Positions 19,510 through 28,294 of a DNA stretch of 64,000 nucleotides are shown here, piece after piece. The DNA is from Rhizobium deserti. GTDB lineage: Bacteria > Pseudomonadota > Alphaproteobacteria > Rhizobiales > Rhizobiaceae. The first letter of the stretch is position 1; each line of letters begins with the position of its first letter. Location of the stretch: assembly GCF_004358025.1 (NCBI RefSeq), contig NZ_SMTL01000002.1, positions 992,001 to 1,056,000 on the forward strand. Reading direction: 5' to 3'. Below the pieces are notes generated by a model. The model made no database searches. It was given only the letters and a program-made list of their open reading frames with translations, and was not told where the DNA came from. Made by a program: the position numbers and the translations under genes.

Positions 19510-20298
19510 ATGGCAGGGGATTGGCAGGCATTGACTGCCACCATGACCTCCAATTCCGAAGACCAACGCCTCGACCAGCTTCTGGTAACGCGTGATCTTG
19601 TTGCAAGCCGCGCCCGTGCACGCGACGCCATTTCGCGCGGCACAGTCACCGTCAACGGCCGAGTCGTCACCAAGCCGAGCCTTACCTTTGCCGCCGATGC
19701 CGACATCAGCATCGACGATCCGGCCCAGGATTATGTTTCGCGGGCGGCGCTGAAGCTGGTGGCCGCCCTTGATCACTTCAAGCTCGATCCGGCTGGCCAC
19801 GACTGTCTCGATATCGGCGCCTCCACCGGCGGCTTTACCGAGGTCCTGGTGATGCGCGGCGCCGAACATGTCACCTCGATCGACGTCGGCCACGGGCAGA
19901 TGCATCCGCGGCTGATTGCCGATGATCGCGTCACGAATATCGAAGGGGTCAATGCCCGCTACCTGACGGCGGACGATTACGATAATCGCGAAATCACCTT
20001 CATCGTCTCGGATGTCTCCTTCATCTCGCTGAAGCTGGCGCTGGTTCCAGCGCTCGAGCTTGCCGAGCCGGGTGCCCATTGCGTGCTGCTCGTCAAGCCG
20101 CAATTCGAGGCCGGCCGCGATGCAATCAGCAAGGCGGGGCTGTTGAAGGAACCGGAAACGGCACCGGCCGTGGCCGCCGAACTGGAGCGCTGGCTTGTCG
20201 AAGACATCGGCTGGAAAAGCCTCGGGATGATCCCCTCGCCGATTTCCGGCGGCGACGGTAACGAGGAATTTCTGCTGGCCGGACGCAAGCCGCAATGA
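19510..20298 (+). CDS. tlyA: TlyA-family rRNA 2'-O-methyltransferase
   Basis: TlyA-type protein of 262 residues: an S4 RNA-binding domain (RLDQLLVTRDLVASRARARDAI) followed by an FtsJ-like SAM-dependent methyltransferase (DCLDIGASTGGFTEVLVMRGAEHV, VSDVSFISLKLAL, LLVKPQFEAGRD). Family members methylate ribose in 16S and 23S rRNA; the label hemolysin A is historical. ATG 19510 has AGGA nine bases upstream; ATG 19543, eleven codons in, matches the usual family N-terminus better and may be the true start. It overlaps the next methyltransferase gene by four bases. Confidence 0.92.
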   Translation: MAGDWQALTATMTSNSEDQRLDQLLVTRDLVASRARARDAISRGTVTVNGRVVTKPSLTFAADADISIDDPAQDYVSRAALKLVAALDHFKLDPAGHDCLDIGASTGGFTEVLVMRGAEHVTSIDVGHGQMHPRLIADDRVTNIEGVNARYLTADDYDNREITFIVSDVSFISLKLALVPALELAEPGAHCVLLVKPQFEAGRDAISKAGLLKEPETAPAVAAELERWLVEDIGWKSLGMIPSPISGGDGNEEFLLAGRKPQ

Positions 20299-21539
20299 GT
20301 ACGGTGACGATCACCATCAACAGGCTGGGCGCGCAAGGGCACGGCATCGGCAACGGACCCGACGGTCCCGTCTACGTACCCTACGCCCTGCCGGGCGAGA
20401 CGCTTGCCATTGCCCGCAACGGCGATCACGGCACGGTCATGTCGACCGCGAACATTTCGCCGGATCGGGTGACGCCACCCTGCCGGCACTTCGGTCCCGA
20501 CAGCGATGCCTGCGGCGGCTGCTCGCTGCAGCACCTGGCCGATGCACCTTATCACGCCTTTAAGCGCAGCCTGGTCGTCGAAGCGCTCAAATCCAAGGGC
20601 CTTGTCCCCGATGTGGGCGATCTCGTCATTGCCCGTCCGGCCGAGCGCCGTCGCATGGTCTTTTCCGCCAAGCTGACGGAAAAGGAATTCCTGCTCGGCC
20701 TCAACCGAGCCGAAACCAACCAGATCTTCTCCATCCAGGAATGTCCCATCACCGTGCCCGGCATTGTGGCACGGTTCGATGCGATACGGGCCGTCGGACG
20801 TTCGCTTGCGACAGGCGCCGAGACTTTCCGGATTGCGGTGCTGGAGACCCTGTCGGGACTCGATCTTGCCGCCGAAGGACTGAAGCCGCTTTCCGACAAG
20901 CAACGCCGGACGGTGACCGAGACGGTGCTTTCCTTGAAGGGAATTGCCCGCGTCTCGGTGAATGGCGAAATCGTCATCGAGCCGCAGAAGCCGGTAATCG
21001 ACTTCGGGATTGTCCGGGTCTCGCCGCCGCCGGGCGGTTTCGTCCAGGCGACCAAACCCGCCGAAGAGGCAATGGCGGAACTGGTCATGGGCCATATCGG
21101 TAAGGCGAAACGAATCATCGACCTGTTTGCCGGCTCCGGCACATTCTCGCTTCGGCTGGCACGCCTGGGCCGGGTGCATGCGGTGGAAAGCGAAGACAAG
21201 CCGCTCAAGGCACTCGATCATGCCGCCCGCAATACGCAAGGGCTGAAACCGGTGACCGTCGAAAAACGCGATCTTTTCCGTCGTCCGATGACGGTTCAGG
21301 AGCTGAAGACTTATGACGCAGCCGTCTTCGATCCGCCAAGGGCCGGCGCCGAAGTGCAGGTGAAGGAACTGGCTCGCTCGGGCATCAAGAAGATCGCCGC
21401 GGTGAGCTGCAATCCCCTGACGCTCGCACGCGATCTGCGGATCCTCGTGGATGCCGGTTACCGCATCAGGTCCGTCACGCCGATCGACCAGTTTCTGTGG
21501 TCCACGCATGTGGAAACAGTGGCGCTATTGGAGAAGTAA
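20295..21539 (+). CDS. 23S rRNA (uracil-5)-methyltransferase, RlmD/RumA-like
   Basis: A protein of 414 residues. An N-terminal TRAM domain (about 1-60) is followed by an iron-sulfur cysteine set in CRHFGPDSDACGGC with a further Cys near 151 (IQECPI). The Rossmann methyltransferase part shows DLFAGSGTFSLRLA for SAM, DPPRAGAE, and SCNPLTLARDL carrying the catalytic nucleophile Cys. These are the hallmarks of RlmD/RlmC/TrmA-type m5U enzymes; which uridine is modified cannot be read from sequence. ATG 20295 overlaps the tlyA stop, so the two RNA methyltransferases are translationally coupled. Confidence 0.92.
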   Translation: MSTVTITINRLGAQGHGIGNGPDGPVYVPYALPGETLAIARNGDHGTVMSTANISPDRVTPPCRHFGPDSDACGGCSLQHLADAPYHAFKRSLVVEALKSKGLVPDVGDLVIARPAERRRMVFSAKLTEKEFLLGLNRAETNQIFSIQECPITVPGIVARFDAIRAVGRSLATGAETFRIAVLETLSGLDLAAEGLKPLSDKQRRTVTETVLSLKGIARVSVNGEIVIEPQKPVIDFGIVRVSPPPGGFVQATKPAEEAMAELVMGHIGKAKRIIDLFAGSGTFSLRLARLGRVHAVESEDKPLKALDHAARNTQGLKPVTVEKRDLFRRPMTVQELKTYDAAVFDPPRAGAEVQVKELARSGIKKIAAVSCNPLTLARDLRILVDAGYRIRSVTPIDQFLWSTHVETVALLEK

Positions 21540-21567
21540 CGCGCGCAATACGGGTACAACCTGAAAG

Positions 21568-21644
21568 TGCATACGGTTAGTATGCATCTTAGGGTTTTAA
21601 TGTCATGCTTCCTCCGCAACCATTGGCCGCAAGCGGTTTGCGGC
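21568..21644 (+). promoter_or_regulatory. Two inverted repeats upstream of the haem peroxidase gene
   Basis: TGCATAC (21568-21574) and GTATGCA (21580-21586) form a perfect 7-base inverted repeat with a 5-base spacer, a plausible operator. Further down, GCCGCAA (21626-21632) and TTGCGGC (21638-21644) form a second perfect 7-base repeat that ends 21 bases before the peroxidase start. Both lie in the 126-bp gap after the RlmD-like gene. No known regulator motif was recognised. Confidence 0.45.
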
Positions 21645-21665
21645 AATGTCTTTGGAGGAAGGACC

Positions 21666-23321
21666 ATGACAGAAATCGCAATGCACGGCCATGGCGTGCG
21701 CGGAATGAGCCGCGACAGTCTGGATAAGATTGCAGAAAACGGTGATCCGGGAAAATTTGGTCGCCTGTTCCGCGGTCTTTTGCCGCTTTTCGTTGAGGAC
21801 GACGCGCTGTTCGAACTTGCAGAAGCAATGAAGGACGGGGAGGCGGGGAAAGATCCCGATCCGAAGGGAGACAATCCGAAAATACCAGCGGGCTACACCT
21901 ACCTTGGCCAGTTCGTCGACCATGACATTACGCTTGACACGACGCCGCTCGATAAGCAGAAAGCCGATGCAAACGCGACGAAAAACTTTCGAACACCAGC
22001 GCTGGATCTCGATTCGCTCTATGGTGATGGCCCAGGGATCCATCCCTACCTTTATGCGCGGGACGGTAAGACCTTCCGCGTGACGGAGCGGATGCTGATC
22101 GGCCACGCAGCCGAGTCCGATGACGTCCAGCCTGTCGAAGAGCCAAAGCCACCAATCATGGTGCCAAAGCTCGACAATGATTTACCACGCAACCAGGTCG
22201 GGCATGCCTTGATCTTCGACGAGCGCAATGACGAGAATCTGTTGGTCGCGCAATTCCACTTGTTAATGCTGAAGTTTCACAATGCCGTGGTCGATCACTT
22301 AGAAGAAACGAAGCCAAGTCTCACCGGGATGGCGTTGTTTGCTGAAGCGCGCCGTATCGTGACCTGGCATTATCAGTGGATCGTGCTTTTCGACTTCGTG
22401 GAACGGCTGACGGAACCCGGCATCATCAACAAGATCAAGGAAAATGGCCGGAATATCTTTCGTTTCCCCGATGTGCCATTCATGCCGGCCGAGTTTGCAG
22501 CTGCCTGCTACCGGCTTGGCCATTCCATGGTCCGCGAAACGTATAGCCACAACCGGCTGTTCCGGCCGGGCGATGGCCAGAAAATTGCCAACGGCACATT
22601 GCCCCTGCTTTTCCTGTTTACCGGAAAATCGGGTTTTATCATCGGCGAACTTGCGCCGACGCCGGCGCAAAAACCACCAGCACCTCAGGCCACTTTGCCG
22701 TCCAACTGGGTGATTGACTGGCGCCGCTTTTTCGAACTCGACCTGCCGACGGATGATGAAGGCTTTGCTTTCAATCATTCACGCAGACTGGACCCGTTAA
22801 TGGCGCCGGCACTGCATACATTGCCTGGCCTGACGCCGGAGATGCCGGAAAAAGAGCGGCGTGAATTCGTTCTGCCCTTCCGCAACCTTCGACGCGGTGT
22901 GCAACTCGGCCTTCCGTCCGGGCAAGCTGTCTGCCGCGCAATGGGCATGGAGCCTATGACCGCTAAGGAAATCGCCGACTGTCCGGCGGGTGAAGTGGCC
23001 GCAAAGCATGACCTCCACAAAGAGACACCTCTTTGGTACTATGTCCTCTGTGAAGCTCATCATCACGGCAAAGGCGAAAGGCTTGGCCCAATGGCCTCCG
23101 CCATCATTGCCGAGACTTTCCTTGGCATGGTGCATGGGGACAAGCAGTCATTTCTGTATCGGCGCTCGAACTGGCAGCCGCATCTCGGCAAGACACCCGG
23201 CCAGTTCACCATGGCCGATCTGATCGCCTTCGTCGGGGAGGCAAACCCCATCGGCACCGGGCCGTTTCAACCAAGGACCATGGCAGGCACACCGGCGGAG
23301 AAGCTCGAACCGGCGCAATAG
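21666..23321 (+). CDS. Animal-type haem peroxidase
   Basis: A protein of 551 residues of the peroxidase-cyclooxygenase superfamily. GQFVDHDIT gives Asp85 and distal His86; DERNDEN gives the catalytic Arg187 and Glu190; YRLGHSMV gives the proximal His286. In myeloperoxidase the equivalent Asp and Glu are ester-linked to haem, so covalent haem is possible. No signal peptide is seen with the ATG 21666 start, which has the strong site GGAGGAAGG; the frame stays open upstream to 21567 without a ribosome site. Bacterial members are scattered and mostly uncharacterised, and may oxidise halides or phenols. It stands as a single gene with its own leader. Confidence 0.88.
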   Translation: MTEIAMHGHGVRGMSRDSLDKIAENGDPGKFGRLFRGLLPLFVEDDALFELAEAMKDGEAGKDPDPKGDNPKIPAGYTYLGQFVDHDITLDTTPLDKQKADANATKNFRTPALDLDSLYGDGPGIHPYLYARDGKTFRVTERMLIGHAAESDDVQPVEEPKPPIMVPKLDNDLPRNQVGHALIFDERNDENLLVAQFHLLMLKFHNAVVDHLEETKPSLTGMALFAEARRIVTWHYQWIVLFDFVERLTEPGIINKIKENGRNIFRFPDVPFMPAEFAAACYRLGHSMVRETYSHNRLFRPGDGQKIANGTLPLLFLFTGKSGFIIGELAPTPAQKPPAPQATLPSNWVIDWRRFFELDLPTDDEGFAFNHSRRLDPLMAPALHTLPGLTPEMPEKERREFVLPFRNLRRGVQLGLPSGQAVCRAMGMEPMTAKEIADCPAGEVAAKHDLHKETPLWYYVLCEAHHHGKGERLGPMASAIIAETFLGMVHGDKQSFLYRRSNWQPHLGKTPGQFTMADLIAFVGEANPIGTGPFQPRTMAGTPAEKLEPAQ

Positions 23322-23684
23322 TTACCGCGCGAAATCAAGCCTGCCGTTGCCTACCGTGCCAGGGCAGCGGCAGCGGCCGCCGATACGGCCTTCATCGGCA
23401 TTGCAGATATAGGGCCGCCTGCGGTCCGAGCTTTGCGGCGGCGGCACGACGCAAACATAGCGCTGAAATCGGTCCCGGTCGCGATCCCTTGGCCGATCCG
23501 TCTGATAGTCTTCGCTGCCCGGCCGCAGGATGACACCGTTCGGGCCGATAGTGACTGCCGGGCTTTGCACCAGATGAAGGCCTGGTTGCTCGCCGATAGC
23601 TGTCAGGGAGCCGGCACCTGCATCCGCTGCGGCTGCGGCTGCGGAAAAAAGCGTCAGGGCCAAGGCCGAAAGAATTTGGCGCAT
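23322..23684 (-). CDS. Small exported cysteine-containing protein, unknown function
   Basis: 120 residues starting with a clear signal peptide (MRQILSALALTLFSAAAAAADA). The mature part has an arginine/aspartate-rich stretch (TDRPRDRDRDRF) and four cysteines in its C-terminal third (YVCVVPPP, PYICNADEG, GRCRCPG), which could form disulphides in the periplasm. I do not recognise a family. The start at 23684 is chosen for its GGAGG site five bases upstream and the signal peptide; longer in-frame starts to 23708 exist. It is convergent with the peroxidase gene, ending directly after its stop. Confidence 0.7.
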   Translation of the reverse strand: MRQILSALALTLFSAAAAAADAGAGSLTAIGEQPGLHLVQSPAVTIGPNGVILRPGSEDYQTDRPRDRDRDRFQRYVCVVPPPQSSDRRRPYICNADEGRIGGRCRCPGTVGNGRLDFAR

Positions 23685-23765
23685 CATGTCCTCCATATCA
23701 AAGAACATCCTAGTGGCTTGCTGACCCTGAAAGAAGACGCTCCCGCAGCTTCCCGGCCGGCAGCG

Positions 23766-24524
23766 TTAACGGCGCATGAAGGCCTCGAAGGCAGCCCGCG
23801 CTTCGGCGCTCCGCAGCTGCGCCGAAAAATGCACCAGTTCCTCGTCCATGCGCGCAAGCACTTCATCTCGGGTGCCCCGCACTAGGTCCCGGGCGATCCT
23901 CAGCGCCTGCGGCGGCTTGGCAGCTAGGCTGGCGGCCAACGCCAGTGTTTGCACTTCCACCTCCTGCGGCTCGACAAGCTTCCAGATCAGCCCGGCGTCG
24001 AGTGCAGCCTGAGCGGAAAAGCCCTCTCCGGCCACCAGCATGGCGAAGGCGCGTTGATGGCCCATGATCCTTGGTGCCAGAAGGCTTGCGGCAGCCTCGG
24101 GCACCAGCGCCAGATCGACGAACGGCGTCTTGAACAGGCTGCGGCCAGAAGCAATCGTCATGTCGCAATGCAGGTTCAACGTCGTGCCGATCCCGATCGC
24201 CAACCCGTCGACGCCTGAGACGAGCGGCTTTTCGGCAAGCGCCAGCGCCTTGATGAAGACTGCCGCCGCTGGCGCATCCTTGGATGCCGACATGGCATAG
24301 GCGAGAAAATCGCCCATATCATTGCCGGCCGAGAAGCAGCCCGCGGTTCCGAGAAATGCGACGCAGCGGACCGCGTCATCGCCGTTTGCCTCTTCCAGAG
24401 CCGCGGTCATGCGTTGATACATGGAAGAGGTAATGGCGTTTTTCTTTTCAGGCCGATTGAAGCGGATGGCCATGACGCCCGGATAGGCATCTGGCCGCTC
24501 GACGAGAACAAAGTTTTCGGTCAC
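23766..24524 (-). CDS. Enoyl-CoA hydratase/isomerase (crotonase fold)
   Basis: A crotonase-family protein of about 252 residues. The oxyanion-hole segments are visible as GTAGCFSAGNDMGDFLAY and VSGVDGLAIGIGTTLNLHCD, with FKTPFVDLALVPEAAAS following. The lack of two obvious catalytic Glu at the classic hydratase positions leaves an isomerase role open. I place the start at GTG 24522-24524 because GAAGGAG lies six bases upstream; ATG 24530 two codons earlier would directly abut that site. It follows the acyl-CoA dehydrogenase gene after about 11 bases and is probably co-transcribed, giving successive beta-oxidation steps. Confidence 0.88.
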   Translation of the reverse strand: MTENFVLVERPDAYPGVMAIRFNRPEKKNAITSSMYQRMTAALEEANGDDAVRCVAFLGTAGCFSAGNDMGDFLAYAMSASKDAPAAAVFIKALALAEKPLVSGVDGLAIGIGTTLNLHCDMTIASGRSLFKTPFVDLALVPEAAASLLAPRIMGHQRAFAMLVAGEGFSAQAALDAGLIWKLVEPQEVEVQTLALAASLAAKPPQALRIARDLVRGTRDEVLARMDEELVHFSAQLRSAEARAAFEAFMRR

Positions 24525-24535
24525 AAGCATCTCCT

Positions 24536-26326
24536 TCAGCCGAGAACGGCGCGGGCGGCTTCAAGGCTGGCGGCGCCGCAGATAACGCGGTCTTTAAGGG
24601 CAGCGGTCTCGGCAAGCATGTTTTCGGCTGCGAAGCGGCAGAGGCTTACGCGCCTATCGGCGTGCCCATCGCCGGTATCGGCAAGCGCCCCTTTCGCCAA
24701 GTAGGCGCCTGTTAGGACGAGGCCGAAGAGCCGCTGGTAAGGCGTCGCGCCGGCTAGCGCTTCCGCGGTTCGTCCGCTGGCTTGCGCTTCGAGCAGCCAC
24801 CGGGTCGCGTCTTCGAGATCGGTGATCGCCCTGCCAAGCCGTTCTGCTGTTTCCCCAAAGGCCGGCTTGTTCGAGGCCGCCACGTCACCTGCGATGATCT
24901 TCAGTTCCGCCATAAAACCCTGCACCTGCGCGCCCGAAGAGAGCGGCAGCTTGCGCAGCACAAGGTCAATGGCCTGGATGCCGTTGGTGCCCTCGTAGAT
25001 CGGCGCAATGCGGGCATCGCGCAGGTAGCGGGCGGCTCCGGTTTCCTCGATAAAGCCCATGCCGCCATGCACCTGGATACCCAGCGAGGCGACATCGACG
25101 CCGGCATCCGTCGCAAAGGACTTGGCGATCGGCGTCAGCAAGGCGGCCCGCTCCGTCCAGTGACGAGCCTCATCGCCCTGCGTATGATGCGACATGTCGA
25201 TGGCATGGGCGCAGGCGTAGCAAATGGCACGGGAGCCTTGCGTCAGCGCCTTCATGGTGATCAGCGTGCGGGCAATATCCGGATGCTCGATGATCGGGCT
25301 CATGGCCTGCCCGTCGACGGCATTCCAGCCCGGCGCCTTGCCTTGGGTCCGTTCCCGCGCAAAGCTTACGGCCTTCTGGGTGGCTGCTTCGGCGATCGCG
25401 ACGCCCTGCATGCCGACCGCCAGACGGGCGTTGTTCATCATCGTGAACATGCAAGCAAGGCCCTTGTTTTCCTCGCCGATCAGCCAGCCGATCGCGCCCT
25501 TGTCGTTCCCGAACTTGCCGTCGCCATAGATCATCGTGCAGGTGGGCGAGCCGTGGATGCCAAGCTTGTGTTCGATGGAATGGCAGAAGACGTCGTTGCG
25601 GGCCCCGAGCGAGCCGTCGTCATTGACCAGGAATTTCGGCACGAGGAAGAGCGAGATACCGCGGGTGCCGGCCGGCGCGTCCGGCAGCCGGGCGAGCACC
25701 AGGTGGATGATGTTGTCGGCGGCGTCATGCTCGCCCCAGGTGATGTAGATTTTCTGGCCGAAGATCCGGTAAGTGCCCTCCCCGGCCCGTTCGGCGCGTG
25801 CCTTGAGGACACCGAGATCCGAACCGGCATGCGGCTCGGTCAGGTTCATCGTGCCGGTCCATTCGCCGGACACCATTTTTTCGAGGTATGTCGCCTTGAG
25901 GCTGTCGCTGCCGTGGGCAACCAGCGCCTCGATTGCTCCCATCGTCAGCGTCGGCGCGAGCGCAAAGGCCATGGAGGCCGAATTCCACATTTCGAGCGCT
26001 GCGACATTCAACATATGCGGCAGGTTCTGGCCGCCGAATTCTTCCGGCGCGGTCAGGCCGTTCCAGCCACCTTCGCGCCAATGGCGATAAAGCTCCGGCC
26101 AGCCATCGGGCGTCTTCACCTCGCCGTCCGTCAGCCGCGCACCCTGCTTGTCGCCAACCTCTCCGAGCGGCGCCATTTCATTGCCGGCAAACCGCCCCGC
26201 CTCTTCCAGGATGGCATCAACGAGATCAGAGGAGAGGTCTCCCAGACGGTTGTCCTCAAGCGCACGAGCAAGACCCGCGACATAATTGAGCGTGAAGGCG
26301 ATTTCTTCCACAGGTGCCCGATACAT
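24536..26326 (-). CDS. Acyl-CoA dehydrogenase (long, about 600-residue type)
   Basis: A FAD-dependent acyl-CoA dehydrogenase of 596 residues, longer than the 380-residue classic form because of a C-terminal extension typical of one proteobacterial subgroup. It has the N-terminal helix MYRAPVEEIAFTLNYVAGL, the FAD/substrate segment MNLTEPHAGSDLGVLKARAER, and the C-terminal IQVHGGMGFIEETGAARYLRDARI and PIYEGTNGIQAIDLV signatures. It makes the first double bond in acyl-CoA oxidation. The start at 26326 has GGAGGAG seven bases upstream; 18 upstream in-frame codons lack such a site. A palindromic operator lies 61 bp upstream, and the enoyl-CoA hydratase gene follows. Confidence 0.93.
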   Translation of the reverse strand: MYRAPVEEIAFTLNYVAGLARALEDNRLGDLSSDLVDAILEEAGRFAGNEMAPLGEVGDKQGARLTDGEVKTPDGWPELYRHWREGGWNGLTAPEEFGGQNLPHMLNVAALEMWNSASMAFALAPTLTMGAIEALVAHGSDSLKATYLEKMVSGEWTGTMNLTEPHAGSDLGVLKARAERAGEGTYRIFGQKIYITWGEHDAADNIIHLVLARLPDAPAGTRGISLFLVPKFLVNDDGSLGARNDVFCHSIEHKLGIHGSPTCTMIYGDGKFGNDKGAIGWLIGEENKGLACMFTMMNNARLAVGMQGVAIAEAATQKAVSFARERTQGKAPGWNAVDGQAMSPIIEHPDIARTLITMKALTQGSRAICYACAHAIDMSHHTQGDEARHWTERAALLTPIAKSFATDAGVDVASLGIQVHGGMGFIEETGAARYLRDARIAPIYEGTNGIQAIDLVLRKLPLSSGAQVQGFMAELKIIAGDVAASNKPAFGETAERLGRAITDLEDATRWLLEAQASGRTAEALAGATPYQRLFGLVLTGAYLAKGALADTGDGHADRRVSLCRFAAENMLAETAALKDRVICGAASLEAARAVLG

Positions 26327-26386
26327 GGTGATGCTCCTCCCCGCTGGCGCCGCATCCGATCCGAACAGCGCCTTCTCCATATGCTT

Positions 26387-26402
26387 TTTACGTAAACGTA
26401 AA
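26387..26402 (-). promoter_or_regulatory. Palindromic operator, LiuR-like
   Basis: TTTACGTAAACGTAAA is a 16-base near-perfect palindrome (TTTACG, four-base centre, CGTAAA). It lies 61 bp upstream of the acyl-CoA dehydrogenase start. The pattern resembles, from memory, the sites described for MerR-family LiuR regulators of branched-chain and fatty acyl-CoA catabolism in proteobacteria. No liuR gene is in the window, so the assignment is inference. Confidence 0.6.
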
Positions 26403-26599
26403 TGAGCTTGTCAACGACGACGCGCTGCCGTCGGCGAGAAGATAAGCGTGACGACAAGGAAGATCACAACGGAGGCGGCAAGAGAAAGCAGTGGCCTAGG
26501 AAAATCGATAACCGAAAGGTGGTGGCGCCGAGGGAAACGAGCGGATACGATCAGCGATCCTGTTGAACCGGCGTTATATTGCGGGCGTAAGGAGTACCC

Positions 26600-27616
26600 A
26601 TGCTTCCAGATTCCACGTCCCTTGCTTCCATCACCCCTGCCGTTCCAGGCCTCGTCTGGGCCTATCACTTCCACTCCAACGCCCGGCGCTGCACTGCCTT
26701 GCCGCTCGAAGCCGCGCGTAGCGACCTCGATGTGGATGAAGGGTTCCTGTGGCTGCACCTCAACCTCGCCGACATGCGGGTGGCTGGCTTTCTGGAATCA
26801 CTTCCCGGACTGACGCCGGCGGCGATCACAGCGCTGACGACCCATGAAACGCATGCAGCCGTGACCCTGGACGAGCAGCTTGCCTTTGGCACGCTCGTCG
26901 ATTTCCAGCGGGACTTCGACAATGACACGCGCGACATCGGCTGGCTGCATTTCTTTGTATCGGACCGCATCATCATCACCACGCGGCTGCAGCCGCTCCG
27001 GTCAATCGACCGGGTGCGGTCGGCGGTCGAGAAGAACGGCACGCGATACCGGCGGCCGATCGACGTTTTCGAGACGCTGGTGGCGGAGTTTCAGCGGACA
27101 ATGATCACCCTGGTGATGGAGTTCACCGAAGAATTGAACCTGATCGAGGACTTCGTCTACGACAATGCACCGCGCGACGAGCGGCGAAGGTTAGCGCCTG
27201 TACGTCGGACAGTGGTGCGGCTGCACCGGCATTTGCGCACCGTGCTGACATTAATGCGTCGGGCCGCGGCGGCCGATGACGACGAGATGCCGCCCGGCTT
27301 CGACGACGTTGCGGGGCGACTGATCGCCCGTCTCGAGGCCGTCGACCACGACGTGTATGCCTTGCAGGAGCGTGCCCGTCTGCTCCACGAAGAGATCGAT
27401 TCCAAGCTTTCGTCCGAAACCAACCGACATCTCTACATATTGTCGATCATGACGGCCTTTCTGCTGCCGCCATCCTTGGTCACCGGCTTTTTCGGGATGA
27501 ACACCTCCGCCCTTCCCTTTGCCGAGGGCGCGCATGGAACCCTGCTCGCATTCGGCTTCATGGCGCTGTCGGTCGCGATCGCCTGGTGGCTGTTGAGGCG
27601 CACCGGCATCTTCTGA
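26600..27616 (+). CDS. CorA-family metal transporter, ZntB-like
   Basis: A protein of 338 residues. The N-terminal cytoplasmic part (1 to about 270) is rich in charged helices; two C-terminal membrane segments (about 281-300 and 312-332) frame the family signature GFFGMN, with PPSLVTG before it. The GMN motif defines CorA-type Mg2+/Co2+ channels and ZntB zinc transporters; the overall look, with WLHLNLAD near the start, favours ZntB, but the ion cannot be settled. GGAG precedes ATG 26600. It is divergent from the acyl-CoA dehydrogenase operon and ends at a bidirectional terminator. Confidence 0.88.
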   Translation: MLPDSTSLASITPAVPGLVWAYHFHSNARRCTALPLEAARSDLDVDEGFLWLHLNLADMRVAGFLESLPGLTPAAITALTTHETHAAVTLDEQLAFGTLVDFQRDFDNDTRDIGWLHFFVSDRIIITTRLQPLRSIDRVRSAVEKNGTRYRRPIDVFETLVAEFQRTMITLVMEFTEELNLIEDFVYDNAPRDERRRLAPVRRTVVRLHRHLRTVLTLMRRAAAADDDEMPPGFDDVAGRLIARLEAVDHDVYALQERARLLHEEIDSKLSSETNRHLYILSIMTAFLLPPSLVTGFFGMNTSALPFAEGAHGTLLAFGFMALSVAIAWWLLRRTGIF

Positions 27617-27623
27617 CGACAAA

Positions 27624-27653
27624 AGCCCGGCCGTTTTGCAACGGTCGGGCTTC
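27624..27653. terminator. Bidirectional intrinsic terminator
   Basis: AGCCCGGCCGTT (27624-27635) pairs with AACGGTCGGGCT (27640-27651) with one G-T wobble and a four-base loop. An A-run precedes and T/C follow, so it can serve both the ZntB-like gene (+) and the convergent BA14K gene (-). Confidence 0.8.
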
Positions 27654-27669
27654 CAATGGATGACGTCGA

Positions 27670-28134
27670 TCAATAATAGGGCGACGTGCAGACCTGCCGC
27701 GGCCCGTTATAGGGCTGGAAGGTGTTGGAATAGGTGTCATAGGACCGGTAGCGCGCCGAGCAATATTCATAATGGCGCGGATTGATGCCGCTGCCGCCGC
27801 TGTAAACAGGAGCCGGCTCGACGTAACGCGGCTGCGATGCAATCGCGCCGCCGATCAAAGCGCCGGCGCCGAAGGCCGCCAGCGGATACCAATAGCCGTT
27901 GTGGTGGCGATAGCCTGACCGATAACCACGGTGACCGCGATAGCCACCATAATAGCCGCCGCGGCCGTAATAACCACCGCGACCGTAATGACGGTACTGC
28001 ACGGTTGTGACGTCGCTATTTGCCGGCTGGGCGGTCGGCGCGGCGGGCAGCGGCATGGCTTCAGCCGGTGCCAGTGCCCCAAGCACAAATGTCGCCGATA
28101 GCGCGGCGACGGCAAACTTCTTGAAAAGCTTCAT
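27670..28134 (-). CDS. BA14K family protein, copy 1
   Basis: 154 residues with a signal peptide ([23 protein letters not shown], cleavage near the AEA at 24-26). A tyrosine/glycine/arginine-rich stretch with repeats such as YGRGGYYG is followed by the family core [21 protein letters not shown] and a C-terminal CSARYRSYD segment with a second Cys (VCTSPYY). BA14K was first described in Brucella as an immunoreactive, lectin-like surface protein. The start at 28134 is set by GGAG and the signal peptide. A related gene lies 160 bp upstream on the same strand. Confidence 0.88.
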   Translation of the reverse strand: MKLFKKFAVAALSATFVLGALAPAEAMPLPAAPTAQPANSDVTTVQYRHYGRGGYYGRGGYYGGYRGHRGYRSGYRHHNGYWYPLAAFGAGALIGGAIASQPRYVEPAPVYSGGSGINPRHYEYCSARYRSYDTYSNTFQPYNGPRQVCTSPYY

Positions 28135-28294
28135 CTCGAGATCTCCATTCCCCTGGTTGAATGTCACCCTTTGCCTGGCGATGCGTATCAGGTGAGGTCA
28201 TCGCCGCAATCCGAAAGCTTAGGACTTCCGACCTGAACTGACCATTAACGCTGAACATGCGGCGCCCGGCTTATCAGCCAGGCGCCGTGATGCC

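Noticed and set aside
18421..20295. DUF4424 gene extended to 624 codons
   Set aside because: The extra 292 codons run antisense to tlyA; the signal peptide and GGGGG site place the start at 19416.
19977..21509. Open frame of 510 codons on the minus strand over tlyA and the RlmD-like gene
   Set aside because: It mirrors two motif-supported methyltransferases.
24782..26395. Open frame of 537 codons on the plus strand over the acyl-CoA dehydrogenase
   Set aside because: The minus strand carries the real gene with its FAD signatures and operator.
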